Source: CAIOZA01 sp964464375 (GTDB lineage Bacteria > Bacteroidota > Ignavibacteria > Kapaibacteriales > UBA2268). From it: a DNA stretch of 64,000 nt. Position numbers and translations under genes: made by a program. Position 1 is the stretch's first letter. The number at the start of each line of letters is the position of its first letter. The notes beneath the pieces were generated by a model. It did no database searches and was not told the origin of the DNA. It was given only the letters and a program-made list of their open reading frames with translations. The stretch is taken from contig CAYXFU010000018.1 of NCBI GenBank assembly GCA_964464375.1, positions 8,641-72,640 on the forward strand, in the 5' to 3' direction. Below are positions 63,928 to 64,000 of the stretch, one piece after another.

Positions 63928-64000
63928 TGTCATTCCTGCGATCACGAAGTAACAGCGAAGCTAATGCAGGAATCTTTTTACGCTAAGAAAATCATAGATT
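63928..64000. repeat. Dispersed repeat, long form, running off the window
   Basis: GTCATTCCTGCGATCACGAA, AACAGCGAAGCTAATGCAGG, AATC and AAAATCATAGATT match the repeat at 28427-28518 with only a few changes. The right end lies beyond the window. Confidence 0.8.

Overview
The window looks like a chromosomal piece of a low-GC member of the Bacteroidota/Chlorobiota (FCB) lineage, most plausibly an Ignavibacteria- or Kapabacteria-like organism. Four lines of sequence evidence support this. Many large secreted proteins end in a type IX secretion (T9SS) C-terminal sorting domain. The rpmH promoter has the Bacteroidota -33/-7 form (TTTG, 20 nt, TAAATTTG). Many genes lack a strong Shine-Dalgarno. Multiheme cytochrome and NrfD-type respiratory genes lie beside housekeeping genes. 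The exact taxon is inference; there is no rRNA gene here. I see no tRNA, CRISPR array, intact insertion sequence or prophage.

Layout. 0.2-7 kb: an OFA-type MFS transporter and a very large soluble multi-PAS hybrid histidine kinase. 7.2-13 kb: a secreted GH20-like glycosidase, a CoA-binding protein, a repeat-rich spacer, a minimal kinase-like protein, a MazEF pair and YgbA. 13.4-16.9 kb: a tightly coupled three-gene redox operon (Tat-exported 4x[4Fe-4S] protein, NrfD/HybB membrane subunit, 13-heme cytochrome c) ending at a strong terminator. 16.9-28.4 kb: CBS protein, chalcone-isomerase-like protein, lipoproteins, a giant T9SS beta-helix protein, tryptophanase and HrcA. 28.7-41.7 kb: the ABC-F protein Uup, then a surface-protein region (179-aa T9SS protein, 1007-aa repeat protein, BNR-repeat protein, arylsulfotransferase-like/FnIII protein) and a DUF4258/DUF2283 pair. 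41.9-48.8 kb: two tandem exported TPR-CHAT proteins. 48.9-59.8 kb: methyltransferase, LTxxQ lipoprotein, acyl-CoA dehydrogenase, PrsW-like protease, outer-membrane protein, a membrane FeS oxidoreductase of the ETF-linked type, a Rel protein with a decayed hydrolase domain, a PIN toxin with a small partner, and MtaB. 59.9-60.9 kb: relic T9SS domains and palindromic repeats. 60.95-63.77 kb: the conserved rpmH-rnpA-yidD-yidC cluster.

Functional themes. (1) Energy: the NrfD/FeS/cytochrome operon would link the quinone pool to periplasmic electron carriers. The acyl-CoA dehydrogenase and the membrane CCG-type FeS protein suggest fatty-acid or acyl-CoA electrons entering the quinone pool. (2) Surface: five intact T9SS cargo proteins plus two orphan sorting-domain relics. 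(3) Exported caspase-like (CHAT) proteins, the most unusual genes here. (4) Genome plasticity: at least three families of small palindromic repeats, two of which lie in frame inside coding sequence, plus a 37-nt copy of the uup 5' end 4.4 kb from its source. All functional statements come from reading motifs by eye; no database search was run.
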